Positions 1 through 43,335 are shown, numbered from the stretch's first letter. The stretch is 64,000 bases of DNA from Pseudorasbora parva (GCF_024679245.1 NC_090177.1:40794303-40858302); one strand, 5' to 3'. Numbers and translations are program-made. Notes: a model not told the origin generated them from the letters alone.

Positions 1-299
1 TTGTGTTTTCTCTGCATGTTGCTTAACATAGTAAAATAAAACCGGTAACTGTAGTTTGCACTTTTGCCAAATAATTGTTAACAATAAACACCATAACCAA
101 GTATAGTGGTTTGTTCTTCCCTCAAATGTAATATATATATAATATTTTATTTTTTTATTTTAATGGTTTTAATAAAATTGTAGGGTCACTGAAAACTAAT
201 ATCTCCTCCGGACATCACGTTTTGGCCTCTACTTAACTGTATTTCTCAGTGAAGGACACATATTCAATATAAATCGCAGATATGAACTACCTACTTCAG

Positions 300-433
300 G
301 CTGGTGTTTTTGTGGACTTTTTTAATATAACTGATTGTGTTCGTCTGAAAGAAGAATGTCATATACACCTAGGAAGGCTTGAGGGGAGAAAATCATGGGG
401 TAATGTAAATTTTTGGGTAAACTATCCCTTTAA
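300..433 (+). repeat. Right-end fragment of an AGTTCACCC-type dispersed repeat
   Basis: The stretch with 'ctgaaagaagaatgtcata' followed by 'ttttgggtaaactatcccttt' recurs with small changes at about 62545-62652. It ends in the same motif that terminates the foldback element at 534-987. It is a truncated member of a family very common in cyprinid fish genomes. Confidence 0.5.
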
Positions 434-533
434 GTGACTTATAACGGGTGCAGTGTCTCACGACCTCCCGAGTGCCTGAACTCTTACGGCATACGCCTGC
501 CTTTACACAATATTGCAATGCATTACTCTTTAT

Positions 534-987
534 AGGGTTAATTCACCCAAAAATTATAATTCAGTCATTAATTCCTCACCCTAATGTCATTGGACACCCG
601 TAAGACCTCAGACCTTCAAGACAAGTGAAGATATTAGTGTTGAAATCCGATGGCTCAGAAAGGCCTTCATTGACACCAATGTCATTTCCTCTCTCAAGAC
701 CCATAAAGGCACTAAAGACGGCGTTACAAAGCCCATCTCACTACAGCGGCTCTACAATCATTTTATGAAGCGACGGGAATAGTTTTTGGGTGCAAAAAAA
801 AAACGTTCGAACAGTTATGAATCAGCACATTGAGAGAGGAAATGGCATTGGTGTCAATGAAGGCCTTTCTGAGCCATCGGATTTCAACACTAATATCTGC
901 ATCTGTGTCTGAAGGTGAACGGAGGTCTGACGGGTGTCCAACCACATTAGGGTGAGGAATTAATGACTTTTTGGGTGAACTATCCCT
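534..987. mobile_element. Foldback MITE, AGTTCACCC family
   Basis: The left end (agggttaattcaccc) and right end (gggtgaactatccct) are inverted complements, and the complementarity continues inward. 'attaattcctcaccctaatg' near 571 pairs with 'gggtgaggaattaatga' near 949, and 'gatattagtgttgaaatccg' near 631 pairs with the copy near 878. The element is about 454 bp, essentially one large imperfect hairpin, and has no coding capacity. It lies in an intron of dhx35. Confidence 0.75.
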
Positions 988-1064
988 TTAAAAGCAACTT
1001 TCCCCAACACTTTACAATTGTACAGAGTCTGTATTTATGAATGGTGTTTGTTTGTTGCATCCAG

Positions 1065-32405
<31,341 letters not shown>

Positions 32406-33765
32406 GCGCCTGCTTGAGCCACGTCTAGGAGCCGATGGACTCCGTGATTCCTGAGCTACAGTTAAAGGAACAGGCCATAGCTAAAGGAACTACACATGCA
32501 GACTCTGGGTGTTTATTGCAGCTCTAAGGCGAAAGGAACACTGTGTTATTTTGTACATACAAATGTATATGACATATTTATGCTGTCATGGTCATCTTTG
32601 TATTATTTAATAGCTTTTTAGTGAAGTTGGAGAGCCATTGGAATAACGTGACTGTGATTTTATTGATTACTGTTTGCGAGTGAGAGAATGACTGGATGGA
32701 TGGATTGATTGATACACATGTACAGCTTTACAACATCGCACGAACACCTAACCCTCAATAATAACCGGAGTATTATTATAAGCTATCCTCCCCAGATTTG
32801 TTTTCCAAACCCTCATCGGAGAAATACTGTGTAGCTCCAACGTAGTGGCCTTTTAACCATTATGTGCCAAATATTATAAAACCATAGAACATTTCCTGTT
32901 GTATATGGAATGTGCAAATAATTGTAGTTACACTGTAAGCATGTGACAAAAAAGTGCCATTTTTTTAAATATTATATATGTATATATAGGTTCCTAAAAA
33001 GTAGCCTTGTGCACCTCTGGCCTAAAAAACTGTGTTAATAGGTTAATAATTATTCACGTAATCATAAAGCGTAAGGTCTCATTTAGGAAAGATCAGCCAT
33101 GTGACTAGTTGTTTGGTGAGTTAATAGCACAGTGAATGAGATGCCTCAGGGAGGAGCTTATTTCCTACTAAAGTAAAAATATTCAAAATGGATGCTAACA
33201 AAACGGGGTGTGGCGCCACATTTCTGGGCGTGGCATTTAATTGGAAGGCTGAGGTGCCAATCACGTGAGTGGAGGCGGAGCTTTTGTACAATGTAATATT
33301 TTGGCTATCGGCAAATGGGCATTTTTCTTTTCCCAATTTGATGTTACTGTGACTTTTTGGTTTCTTTTTCCCACGACTCCTTTATGACGACCGAAAAAAA
33401 CTTTGAAAGTGAAATCTTCTTTCAAGGTTCACTTTCTTGCCAAATGTCTTCAGGACAATATCTGTGGTTATATATGTAGTCCAGTAGCCGTGAGTAGTGT
33501 ATATTTAGCTGTTGGTTTGACCGAGACAAAGTCAGATTAGCTGAATATGATAGCAGTTTAAACGTTCTTGCATGTCTTTAAGCGATACAAATCTCACGTA
33601 GTTTCACAGGAAATCATAAATAATCTGGCGTAATGTGCAACTTTGTCCAAATGTTGTTTCGCTCTGTGCAGCATAAAGTCGAAGTCTTATGTTCGTAGTG
33701 AATATATGTGCAGAGTCTGTACTGGGGTCTGTTTGTAAATAGAATAAAGAAGGAATTTGTGGGAA
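32406..33765 (+). other. dhx35: dhx35 3' untranslated region
   Basis: Sequence following the TGA at 32403-32405, running to shortly after the AATAAA at 33743-33748. It is AT-rich with a 'tatatatgtatatata' stretch near 32974. A short palindromic repeat insertion is possible near 33190-33300 but was not resolved. The exact cleavage site is inferred. Confidence 0.65.
33743..33748 (+). terminator. dhx35: Likely dhx35 polyadenylation signal AATAAA
   Basis: Canonical hexamer followed about 20-30 bp later by a GT/T-rich stretch ('ggtttgtgcttttg'), as expected for a cleavage and downstream element. It is the first convincing signal I see after the stop codon. Confidence 0.65.
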
Positions 33766-34325
33766 AAGGTTTGTGCTTTTGAATTGTACTAAATGCAATG
33801 CTTGTCTTTTTTTAATGCTTGAGCAACTAACATAAAATCAATGCCAAGGCAATGCAATACAATATATACAAGCAACCAAAAAACGTGTGCAGTGTTTACA
33901 AAAATAATTGTTAGAATTAACACGGTATATTTGATGTCAAATTTTGAAAATAATTACATTCTTCTTTTAACTAGATAAGTTAACTAGATAACTAGATAAA
34001 TCTTTTTTAACTTAATTTAGCTAGTTGCTTATTAGCATGCATATCACTAGGATATTGGCTGTTTATTAGTACTTATAAAGCTCATATTAATGCCTTATTC
34101 TGCATGACCTTATTCTACATCCCTTAATCCGACCCAATACCTAAACTTACATGCTACAAAAACTACCTCACTAACTATTAATAAGCAGTAAATTAGGAGT
34201 TTATTGAGGCAAAAGTCATAGTTAATAGTGAATATGTGTTCCCCTTACTAAAGTGTTACTGAAATTTTCTTTAAAAAATAAAAAACTAATAAAACAGTCT
34301 TCCAGAAATCCAAGTCATCAATAAA
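33766..34325. other. Intergenic, AT-rich, no feature recognised
   Basis: AT-rich intergenic DNA with a short internal repeat of 'taactagataa' near 33970. The stretch 34040-34260 ('ttcctta...actaaagtgtta' type) has the look of a dispersed repeat, but I could not define ends. Confidence 0.35.
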
Positions 34326-35343
34326 TATACACCATATTGCCAACAGAATTGGGACACTCCTCCAAATCATTGAATTCAGGTGTTCATTCACTTCCACTGC
34401 CACAGGTGTATAAATCAAGCTCTAGGCATGCAGACGCTTCTACACACATTAGTGAAAGAATGGGTCGCTCTCAGGAGCTCAGTGAACTCAAGCGGGGTAC
34501 CGTGATAGGTTGGCCATCTGTGCAATAAGTCCATTTGTGAACTTTCCTCACGACTAAATATTCTACGCTCAACTGTTAGTGGGATTATAACAAAGTGGAA
34601 GCAATTGGGAACAAGAGCAGCTCAGCCATGAAGTGATAGGCCACATAAAATCACAGAGCGGGGTCAGCGCATGCTGAGGGTCACAGCGTACAGAAGCCGC
34701 CAACTTTCTGCAGAGTCAATAACTACAGACCTCCAAACTTAATGTGGCGCTCAGATGAGCTCAAGATCAGTGTGTAGAGAGCTTCATGGAATGGGTTTCC
34801 ATGGCTGAGCAGCTTAGCGGCAGCCACTGGACTAGAGCAGTGAGACGTGTTCTCTGAGTGACCAATCAAGCTTCTCTGTCTGGCAATCCAATGGATGAAT
34901 TTGGGTTTGACGGTTGCCAGGAGAACAGGACTTGCCGGACTGCATTGTGCCAAATGTGAAGTTTGGTGGAGGGGGGATTATGGTGTGGGGTTTTCCAGCG
35001 GTTGGGTTCGACCCCTTCTAGATGCGCTTGAATGAATGAATGAATGAATGAGGCATTTATATAGTGCTTTAATATCTACTACTGTATACCCAATGCACTT
35101 TACACTCATGACGTCTCTCCTCAACCACCACCAGTGTGCAGATGCTTCTAGATGAATGATCAAAAATCCCCATAAACACACTCCTAAACCTTGTGGAAAG
35201 CATTCCCAGAAGAGATGAAGCTGTTAGAGCTGCAACGGGTGGACTGACTCTGTATTAAACCCTACGGGTTAAGAATGGGATATCATTGAAGTTCATGTGC
35301 ATGTAAAGGCTGGCGTCCCAAAGATTTTGACTATATATAGTGT
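34326..35343 (+). pseudogene. Decayed Tc1-like transposon with broken transposase
   Basis: TIR-like ends ('caccatattgccaacagaat' left; 'gactatatatagtgtgt' right) enclose a transposase relic starting at the ATG near 34459 (MGRSQELSELKRG). It continues in fragments through recognisable Tc1 blocks: the helix-turn-helix 'aactgttagtgggattataa', the GRPR-like linker near 34640, and the 'ttccagcggttggg' region near 34990. Frameshifts and an internal deletion destroy the frame. A separate (TGAA)n-led retroposon piece interrupts it at about 35029-35150. Related fragments lie at 10048-10203 and 42940-43335. Confidence 0.8.
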
Positions 35344-35479
35344 GTCTACACTAATACGGTATATGCTTCTGGTGCTTTCCGAGAGTTAGTTTTGTCTTTG
35401 TGTTGATAGAATGCTGGTCCACATTTGCAGCATAAATAATTTATGGCAAGCCGCTATGACTTTCAATCATTTCCAGGAT

Positions 35480-36290
35480 ATGAATTTGTAATATAAAGAA
35501 TTCAGTTTTCACTAGTTAAATGGCTAGTTCTTGATATCAGGAATTGGATTCCTAGTAACAATGGCTTTTTATAGCTTATTATATTTTCACAATAGTAAAA
35601 ATGTGAATTCTTCTCATCAACAATGACGTCATCACTCACAGAAATATGAATTCTTGATATGAAGAATTACATTTCCACCAGTAAAAACACTCATTCTTGA
35701 TATCTGTAATTGTGTTTTCATTACTTAAATGTTACCATCGGTGGCCATTCAAATTCAATAGTTTTTAACAAAAATTTGATTGAAAATCAAATTTCACATT
35801 TGAGAAATAAAGTCTTACTAGTAAAAATCATGTTTGATATCAGATTACAGTGCAAATGTCTATTCTTGATATCAACAATTGAATTGCTTCTGGTAAAATT
35901 TTTCATTTTTGATATCAATAAGTAATTAAATTGTCATAGTGCCAATGTTAATTTCTGATATCATGAATGGAAGAAATGGAAGAAAGTAAGAAAGTCATTT
36001 TAGATATATGAAATGACTCCTAATTACTGATATCAGAAATAACAAATGTTGAAATACATTTACAGATATCAAGAATTAACATTTTAACTAGTGACTGAAT
36101 TCTTGATATCAGGAATCAATAGTTTCACTAGTAAAAAAGTAATTATTGATATATAAAAAAGATTTTTACTAGTGAGAATTGTATTTCAACAAGTAAGAAA
36201 TCAATTCTTGATATCAACAAATAAATTTGAATGGCAGCCTATATTGACATTAAACTAGCGAAAACACAATTACAGATATAAATTGTATAG
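35480..36290. repeat. Dyad-rich degenerate repeat field (GATATC / ACTAGT motifs)
   Basis: At least a dozen copies of 'ttcttgatatc'-like sequence recur about every 40-60 bp, interleaved with 'actagt' and 'aattc' motifs, and the phrase occurs in both orientations. Both hexamers are self-complementary. The region is strongly AT-rich and has no coding frame. It looks like an old tandem or foldback repeat. Confidence 0.6.
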
Positions 36291-36460
36291 GCTACTATCA
36301 AGTGAATGATTCAGTCAACACGGCTTGCCATACTTAACGTTTAACTGCTTTTTTGTTTTGCTTTTTCTTAGATATTTTATAGATATTTGTCCCCATCTCT
36401 CGGGAATTACCACGCGAATAAACATAGCCTACTCCCACCAAAGATCAGAAGTACTCGGGT

Positions 36461-36487
36461 TGTGTGTGTGTGTGTGTGTGTGTGTGA
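36461..36487 (+). repeat. (TG)n microsatellite
   Basis: Uninterrupted TG run of about 27 bp. Confidence 0.9.
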
Positions 36488-36644
36488 GATTCACCAGCAG
36501 GTGTCAGTGTTGGGCAGGAGATTGAGACAAACCCGGAGGAGGTCAATTTCATCTGATTCACATTCACAACCCTTTTGTTTCTAGCATCTGCTAATATGTA
36601 CGTCTGAAATAACCGCCTTGAATCTGAATAAACACGACGCTCGG

Positions 36645-36885
36645 TAAGAAGTTTTTATGCTCACCAAGACAGCATTTATAGTATTTTTTTTTGTTGTTAA
36701 AAGCAGTTATACAGTGAAATATTATACTTTCAAATACACTTTTCCTGTCATCAATCAGGTCTTCAGTGTCACATGATCCTTCAGAAATCATAATAATATG
36801 ATGATTTGATGCTCAAGAAATATTTATGATTATTATTATCAATGTAAAAAATGCCGTGCTGCTTCATATTTGAGTGGAAACCGTA
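36645..36885 (-). repeat. Dispersed fish repeat, inverted copy of 6520-6715 family
   Basis: 'tatgctcaccaagacagcat', 'gtcacatgatccttcagaaa' and 'gcaagaaatatttatgatta'-like blocks match, in reverse, the family seen at 6520-6715. No coding potential. Confidence 0.55.
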
Positions 36886-37362
36886 GTCTATTCCATTGTT
36901 TCATAATTCTTTGAAAACTAAACATTTGTTTAAAATAGAAAAATTTGTAACATTATAAATGTAATTTAGGCCTACATCCTTGCAAACGTGCGTGTTCTTG
37001 TTAACATAACAGCTAGCCCATAGAAAATTACGACCAAAATTACGATCATTTTAATTTAGAGGACAACAAAACCATTTTGATTCTTTATTTGTAGTTCTTT
37101 ATTTGAATGTTCATGTAAGCTGTATATCACTGTTATATAATCATATTCATTTTAATATACATTATTAATAAAAATGAATAATTCTCAGTATTTGTAGTGA
37201 TGAAAAGTCGTGAAAGTAATTTGATGTAGGCTATACTGTAAATTAAAGCAAAGTGTTTTCACAGTGTCCTTGTACCAAGATCATGTTGTTATGATTATTT
37301 GAACAGATATATTTAACAATGACCCAAAGTTGATCATCTGAATCCTACAGAAATCCCAATGA

Positions 37363-37466
<104 letters not shown>

Positions 37467-38204
37467 GCAATGCAATGCAATGAAAATGAAAGAAACATTT
37501 TTTGGTTCCTCAAGAACCCATAATCTATAATCTAAAGAACCCTTTTCCACTTTGAAGAACCTTTTGTGTGGAAAATGTTAAAGGCTCTTCATGGAAACAT
37601 CGATGATTAGGATTTTCAGTCCTAATGTCCTGGACTAGATGAAACTGCCCTCGAGAAACACCCTTGATCACAGGTTATATGAAACCTCTGAGCTTTTTCA
37701 GTTGTGACGCAGTTTTTGTTTTCACACAGAGCACCGAAAATAGTTCGAAAGGGAATTTTGTCCTATACACATACTCAGAGAGAGCTAATAACAATAACTC
37801 CAATATGCCAGCATATCATTTCCAAATGTGTCCATATTTATATATTTATGATGCACACTTTACAAATGTGATTGATAATATTCAATATTAGTGGTTGGCT
37901 CCACATTAGGCTAACGCTTTATTTTAAAGTGACGTAGTTACACGACACGTGTAGGCCAAACCCTACCTGTAACTGTATAGTGCACAGGTCATTAATATTC
38001 ATCAGCACTTATTTGAGGAAGTAAAATGTAACTATGTCACCTTACATTTTAAGTAGACACTTAATTTTCAACTATATCCAAATAAATAAAATGACAAAAC
38101 TACAGTTAATGAACTATATCAACTGTATTACTGATCCGCCCGCTATATGATTATTGAGCTGAGCTGATAACATCAGCGTTTTCTCCAGAACGACTGCACA
38201 GCCC

Positions 38205-38285
38205 AATCTAATTCTGTGGCCTTATTTTCCTGTTAACACTGTGAAGAACTTGTAAAAGCGCTGTATAAATAAAGGTGACTTGACT
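38205..38285 (+). repeat. Retroposon 3' tail
   Basis: 'gtaaaagcgctgtataaata' followed by 'aaggtgacttgactt' is the tail motif of fish LINE or SINE insertions. Only the tail is visible. Confidence 0.5.
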
Positions 38286-38467
38286 TAAAGTGTAGCTTTA
38301 GTTGGTAATGCCAGAGAAAGCGTCTAATGACTAAATAGCAGAGATAAAAGTTATACAATTATGCCATGTAGGCGTCAAATCTGATCAAATAGCATCCATT
38401 ATGAAATATTATGTTAAGTGTAAATAATAATCTGGAGGTGTGGGAGGAACTATAGTTTAATTAATTA

Positions 38468-38557
38468 ATCTGTGTGTATGTGTGTGTGTGTGTGTAAGTA
38501 AGATAGTGTAGGCCTATGTGTTTGGATGTGTGTGTGTGTGTGTTTGTATGTGAGAGA

Positions 38558-38619
<62 letters not shown>

Positions 38620-38981
38620 TTGTGTGAGTGTTTGTGAGGATGTGTCGTGTGTGTTTGAGTGTGTGTGTGTCTGAGAGAGATTGTGTGAGTGAGTGTGGAT
38701 GTGGTGTGTGTGTATGTGTGTGAGAGAGATTGTGTGAGTGTGTGTGAAATTGTGTGTGTGCGTGTGAGAGAGAGAGTGTGTGTGTGTGCATGTGTGAGAG
38801 AGTGTGAGTGTATGTGTGAGTGTGTGTGTGTGTGTGTGTATGCATGTGAGAGAGATTGTGTGTGTGTGTGAGAGAGAGTGTGAGTGTATGTGTGTGTGAG
38901 TATGTGTGTGCGTGTGAGTGTATGTGTGAGTATGTGTGTGTATAAGTCTGTGTGTGCGTGTGAGAGTGTGAGTGTATTTGT

Positions 38982-39032
<51 letters not shown>

Positions 39033-39448
39033 TGTGAGTGTGAGTGTATGTGTGTGCGTATGATAGAGTGTGAGTGTACTGTGAGTATGTGTGTGTATAA
39101 GTCTGTGTGTGCGTGTGAGAGTGTGAGTGTATTTGTGTGTGAATGTGTGTGTGTGTGTGATGGGGCAGGGGCAGTGTAATGTGATAGAAAATACGGTTTG
39201 TACGGTATAAAAACCATTACGCCTATGGAATGTCCCCACATGTCACAAACACAAACATGTGTGAGTGTGTTTGTGTGTGTGAGAGAGAGTGTGAGTGTAT
39301 GTGTGTGTGAGTGAATGTTTGTGCGTGTGAGAGTGTGAGTGAATGTGTGTGTGTGTGTGCGCGCACGTGTGTGAAAGAGTGTGTGAGTGTACGTGCGAGT
39401 ATGTGTGTGTGTAAGTCTGTGAGTGCGTGTGAGAGTGTGAGTGTATGT

Positions 39449-39490
<42 letters not shown>

Positions 39491-39492
39491 AC
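38468..39492 (+). repeat. Compound TG/GA simple-sequence tract, about 1 kb
   Basis: TG repeats alternate with (GA)3-6 blocks and short interruptions. A longer block beginning 'gtgtgtgtataagtctgtg' is repeated at about 38934 and 39087, and again with changes near 39400, so there is higher-order duplication. A non-simple island lies at 39158-39256. Long frames rich in His/Thr or Val/Cys in this tract are not genes. Confidence 0.9.
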
Positions 39493-39499
39493 GTGGAGA

Positions 39500-40060
39500 G
39501 AGGGATGTAATCAGTCGTTCAGCCACCCAGCTCTCGGGCCGGTGACAAATCGAAAGTGTCTCGCTCTAGTTTATTGCCCTGATCAGGTCAAACGAAAAAT
39601 ATTGGAGGTCTGGGCGAAGAGACAGTTCCGTCTGCCGCAGATAAATGGACTGATCATTTCTTATTGAGAAACAATTCCTAAAAGGTAGTTTACAGCATGA
39701 CTGAGGGAAGCAGGCGGCGCGCGGCGCGGTGCTCCTACCCTGACCCTTCCCTCCGCCGCTGGAATTAAATGGATAGAGAGAGGGCGAGTTTCTGATGGCA
39801 CAACTCCACCGCAGAGACACTCCATTTATTATGAAGCAGGGGCTTCTGATGAAGTGTAGGCAGAGGGTTCTTCTTCTTTATTTATTTATTTTCTCTCTCT
39901 CTTCCTCTCTCAGGTGAAGTACAAGGCTGGCCTTCAGGCTTCTACACTCCAAATGGATAGAGGGAGGCAATTGAATTTTACACTCCTCTGGTTATGATTA
40001 ATGCCCGTCTGTGATGGCTGTGGAGGCGTGGAGCTGCCACAAGGTGGAGCTGGTAATCTA
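39500..40060. other. Low-repeat island, candidate conserved non-coding element
   Basis: The sequence here is complex, non-repetitive and without a coding frame. It carries clustered homeodomain-like cores ('caattgaatttta', 'gattaatgcc', 'ggaattaaatgg') and palindromes such as 'cctgatcagg'. This is the composition typical of developmental enhancers in vertebrate gene deserts. Conservation cannot be judged from one sequence. Confidence 0.35.
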
Positions 40061-40089
40061 CAGGCCTCTCTAGTAAACGCTAGCGATGT

Positions 40090-40827
40090 TGCTGCTTCTC
40101 AATTCACATATGCTGCATCCGAAATTGCATACTTCCCTACTAGTCAAAAAACAGTATGTTACTAAAGAAGGATGCGTGAATTAACTGTACTTATAAAAGA
40201 GTTGGCAAAAAGTACCAGGATGACTTAATACTAAGTGTGCATACGATGGACACTTACTATCCCATGAGGCAATAAGCCATGTGACACCATAAGTGTTTTT
40301 TGCTAGTTTCGTCTTGACTGGTACGCAGGTACACAACGCGCAAACACACACATGCCAAATTACACACATGCCTTATAACACACATATGCCAAATATTAAA
40401 AAAACAAAGGTTTCCTCTCTGGAGAAGCATTCAGTCTTTCCTCTGTGTAAATAGCGAATCCGCCATAGTGCGAGCGCAACTGGCTTTTAAAGGGAATGGG
40501 AGATGAGACTCTGATTCAGGGTTGCCAGTTTTTTTTTTTTTTTTTTACCTCAAAACCCTCCCAACTCAAAACTAGCCCAATCACATATTGGGTGGGTTCC
40601 CTGGTAAAAAAAAAAAAATGCGTTTCGGGGGGTAAAATACATGTTTTTTTTGGCAGGGTTCCCTGCTAAAATTTGTATTTACGGGCTAAATATCACATAA
40701 ATGGGGTCATTTCAACCGGCGGACATGAAAAACAGCCTGGTTATGAAAACACACCCATGCCGCATTAAGAGACTAGGCACAACCATTTAGGACCATGAGC
40801 CTGGCGTGCCAACTGTTTTTTCCGTAT
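40090..40827. repeat. Dispersed repeat sequence, including left half of an interrupted repeat
   Basis: 'catccgaaattgcatacttc' at about 40116 starts one common fish repeat. From about 40440 a second begins, whose right part ('ggattcagacacgccctaag' to about 42355) lies beyond the TTAA element at 40828-42263, so it was split by that insertion. T and A homopolymers lie near 40531 and 40607. Confidence 0.5.
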
Positions 40828-41022
40828 TTAAAGGGGGGGTGAAACACTCAGTTTCAGTCAGTGTCATGTCAATCTTGAGTACCTATAGAGTAGCATTGCA
40901 TCCTGCATATCTCCGAAAAGTCTTTATTTTTTTTATAATTATATAAGAAAGATGCGCTGTTCCGAGTCTTTCCGAAAAAAGCCGAGCGGGTGGGGTAAAA
41001 AAACTTTATTCAAAATAAAAAT

Positions 41023-41132
41023 ATGGCTTTTAATCAGATACAGCCATACATCTATGATCCGGAATCAGACCCAGAGGCTGCAGTTGAACAGGAGCAGCAG
41101 CAAAAACGACTAGAGCAGGACGTCTCTATGTG
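41023..41132 (+). pseudogene. Exon-like fragment resembling P2X7-tail (P2RX7_C-type) proteins
   Basis: A short frame begins MAFNQIQPYIYDPESDPE, continues through a Glu/Gln-rich linker and RLEQDVSMW, and then meets a GTACAA donor-like site at 41133. Fish genomes hold many transposon-borne 'P2X purinoceptor 7-like' proteins whose N-terminus has a QPYxFEPES...RLxxDxSxWC pattern. I recognise this from memory and cannot run a search. No cysteine-rich continuation is found downstream inside the element, so it is probably a captured and truncated exon. Confidence 0.4.
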
Positions 41133-41948
41133 GTACAAGTTATACACTAACTATATAATATGCTTAGCGGCTTGTGTTATTTACATATTTATACTCGAAT
41201 TATATCGTCGTATTTTTGTCTTTGAAGGTGTACATGTGAGAAGTGCAGTTGTGCACGTGTGTGTGTGTGTTTACGCGTGGTTTGTGTAGACAATTGTAAC
41301 GTTAGTAAGCGGACTGGTTTTGCACGGCAGGCTAAGTTAGTGTTTACATAGAAAGACACGGAGTAGTAGCGCATTTGAATGAAGAAGCGCGCTTATTTAG
41401 TTCAACATATTTCTCCACTCTTTGTGTATTGTTGTTTGGAGTGCTTTTACAATACACAAACATAAAGTTACACATATAGTGGCCAGCTAAACAAATGTAC
41501 ACGCACTACACATCGCATGCTCCATTGATCAATTAACTATACGTGATCATGTTTGGGCTACTTGATGAGCATAGGCAAAAACACAGACATTTGAAGCAGT
41601 CTCACTCACCGCCTGCGGTTCTAACGTTGGGACCTTTATCGTTGGGACTGCTCCATCCTTCAGCATTAGGCGATCGGAAAATCCGGCGTCGAGCTGGGCC
41701 TTGTTTATGAAACAGTCGGCACCGAATTGCAGCGAACAGATATAAACATTCGCGCAACTCAGTTGCTGATCCGGAAAAGCAAATTACATCCAATGTTGCC
41801 TTAACGCGGGGTTTTTGGGGAATCTGTGCAGGACTGTCTTGGTCTGGCAACCAAAAACGCACTTTTTGGTGACATTGTAATTGTGCACATCACCTGTGCA
41901 GCGCATCCTACGAGCCAGCGCTTTGATGGGCGTAGCCTGTTACTTTCG

Positions 41949-41950
<2 letters not shown>

Positions 41951-42007
<57 letters not shown>
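41951..42007 (+). repeat. (CT)n microsatellite
   Basis: Nearly pure CT run of about 57 bp, inside the TTAA element at 40828-42263. Confidence 0.95.
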
Positions 42008-42009
<2 letters not shown>

Positions 42010-42379
42010 GCGCTTCCGGTAGAATTGTCCGTACGGCCCATACAAGGAAATTCCGCCCCCATTAACGTCAAAGGGGACGCATGATCTCAAAAAACTTGCC
42101 GAAACTTATGACTAACCGGAAGTAGTATTTTTGACAAAGAAATACTCCCATCAAACGTCCACCTTAACTTTTGAAACTTTGTCCATGTTTAGTATGGGAT
42201 TCCAAGTCTTTAACAGTGTAAAAAGATCAGTATGCATGAAACAGCATTTCACCCCCCCTTTAAACCAGCAAAAGTGGATTCAGACACGCCCTAAGTGCAC
42301 CTGCACCATTTGCTTTAGAGCATTTGCTCAGATTGTTAAAATAGGGCCCAGTGCTGGAAGAAGCCATCAGAAGATGGTT

Positions 42380-42872
42380 TAGGGCTGTCAAAGTTAACGT
42401 GTTAATAACGCGTTAACGCAAATTAATTTTAACGGCACTAAATTTATTAACGCGCGTTAACGCAGCGCACATATTCTGTTTGATCCATAGCACGTAGTTG
42501 GAGAAATCGGGATTAGCCTTAGACGTAAAGGATGCAGCAGCAAACATTAATAGGGAAAGAAAATGGTTATCATTAATATTCTAAACCAAAAGTGCAGTTA
42601 TTGCCTATAAGCTACCATATTTTCTGTTTAACCATATTAGACACCAGGTCAGAAGAAAAGTCAGTTTACATTGAGCACATTCTCTGCAGTCCGAGCGCAA
42701 TGCGCGAATACACTGAAGCTCACTCTCGCTCATGTCTGAGGTAAATCATTGACACCTCACCACTTACAGTACATGTGTTATATTGAACTAAATGCATTAC
42801 AATCGGCTAAAACGAATGCACAGGTTACTCTTCTGAATCGCGATTAAAAATTGTATTCGTTTGACAGCCCTA
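42380..42872. mobile_element. hAT-type MITE, TAGGGCTGTCAAA ends, 493 bp
   Basis: TAGGGCTGTCAAA at the left and TTTGACAGCCCTA at the right are perfect inverted ends of a family very common in fish, whose subterminal region carries 'cgcgattaa' and 'taacgcgttaac' motifs. A clear 8-bp target duplication is not visible. A shorter relative lies at 61731-61913. Confidence 0.75.
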
Positions 42873-42939
42873 TGGTCCACTGTGGTCATGAAGATGGACA
42901 TGTTCTGCAACAATACTTTAAACAGCATAAAATGGTGCT

Positions 42940-43335
42940 CAATTGGTACTAAAGAGGCCCAAAGTGATGCTTTGCATTACACTTGGTGATGTAAGGCTTG
43001 CGCTTTACACTTTACACTTTACACTACCAAACTTTACACTTGGCACAATGCAGTCAGGCAAGTATCGTTCTCCTGGCCAATCCCGACCCCTGAAAAAAAC
43101 CCCGGGTGGCGGCCGCTTTACTCCACTGCATCCCACACTTTGCATTGCTCTTGGTGATGTAAGGATGTAAGCTGCTCGGCCATGGAGACCCATTCCATTA
43201 AGCTCTCCAAACACTGATCTTGAGCTCATCTGAAGGCCACATGAAGTTTGGAGGTCTGTAAATATTGACTCTGCAGAAAGTTGGCGACTTCTGTACACTG
43301 ACCCTCAGCATGTGCTGACCCCGCTCTGTGCATTT
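42940..43335 (-). pseudogene. Tc1-like transposase fragment, minus strand
   Basis: Reading the minus strand, 'cagcatgtgctgaccccgct' (43307-43326 on +) and 'cagaaagttggcgacttctg' correspond to the same transposase blocks seen in the copy at 34326-35343, followed by 'acctccaaacttcatgtggc'. Only about 250 bp of transposase remain, disrupted by unrelated 'ttggtgatgtaagg' repeats (42983 and 43151). Confidence 0.65.

Larger units (their letters stand above)
1..1064. other. dhx35 intron segment at window edge (no exon seen)
   Basis: This is intronic sequence running into the first visible dhx35 exon at 1065. It holds the right-end fragment of a dispersed repeat (about 300-433, also found near 62545-62652) and a foldback MITE (534-987). 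I see no coding exon, so the 5' exons of dhx35 must lie upstream of base 1. Confidence 0.7.
40828..42263. mobile_element. TTAA-flanked element about 1.43 kb with G-run TIRs
   Basis: TTAAAGGGGGGGTGAAA at the left and the complementary 'tttcacccccccttaaa'-like right end are inverted and bracketed by TTAA (40828-40831, 42260-42263), the piggyBac-type target site. The interior has an exon-like ATG frame (41023-41132) and a (CT)n tract (41951-42007), but no transposase. Confidence 0.75.

Noticed and set aside
34337..34528. 63-codon frame with MGRSQELS
   Set aside because: The start of a decayed Tc1 transposase that soon frameshifts; not an independent gene.
38465..39526. 353-codon and 241-codon His/Thr-rich frames
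   Set aside because: Read-through of the TG/GA simple-sequence tract.
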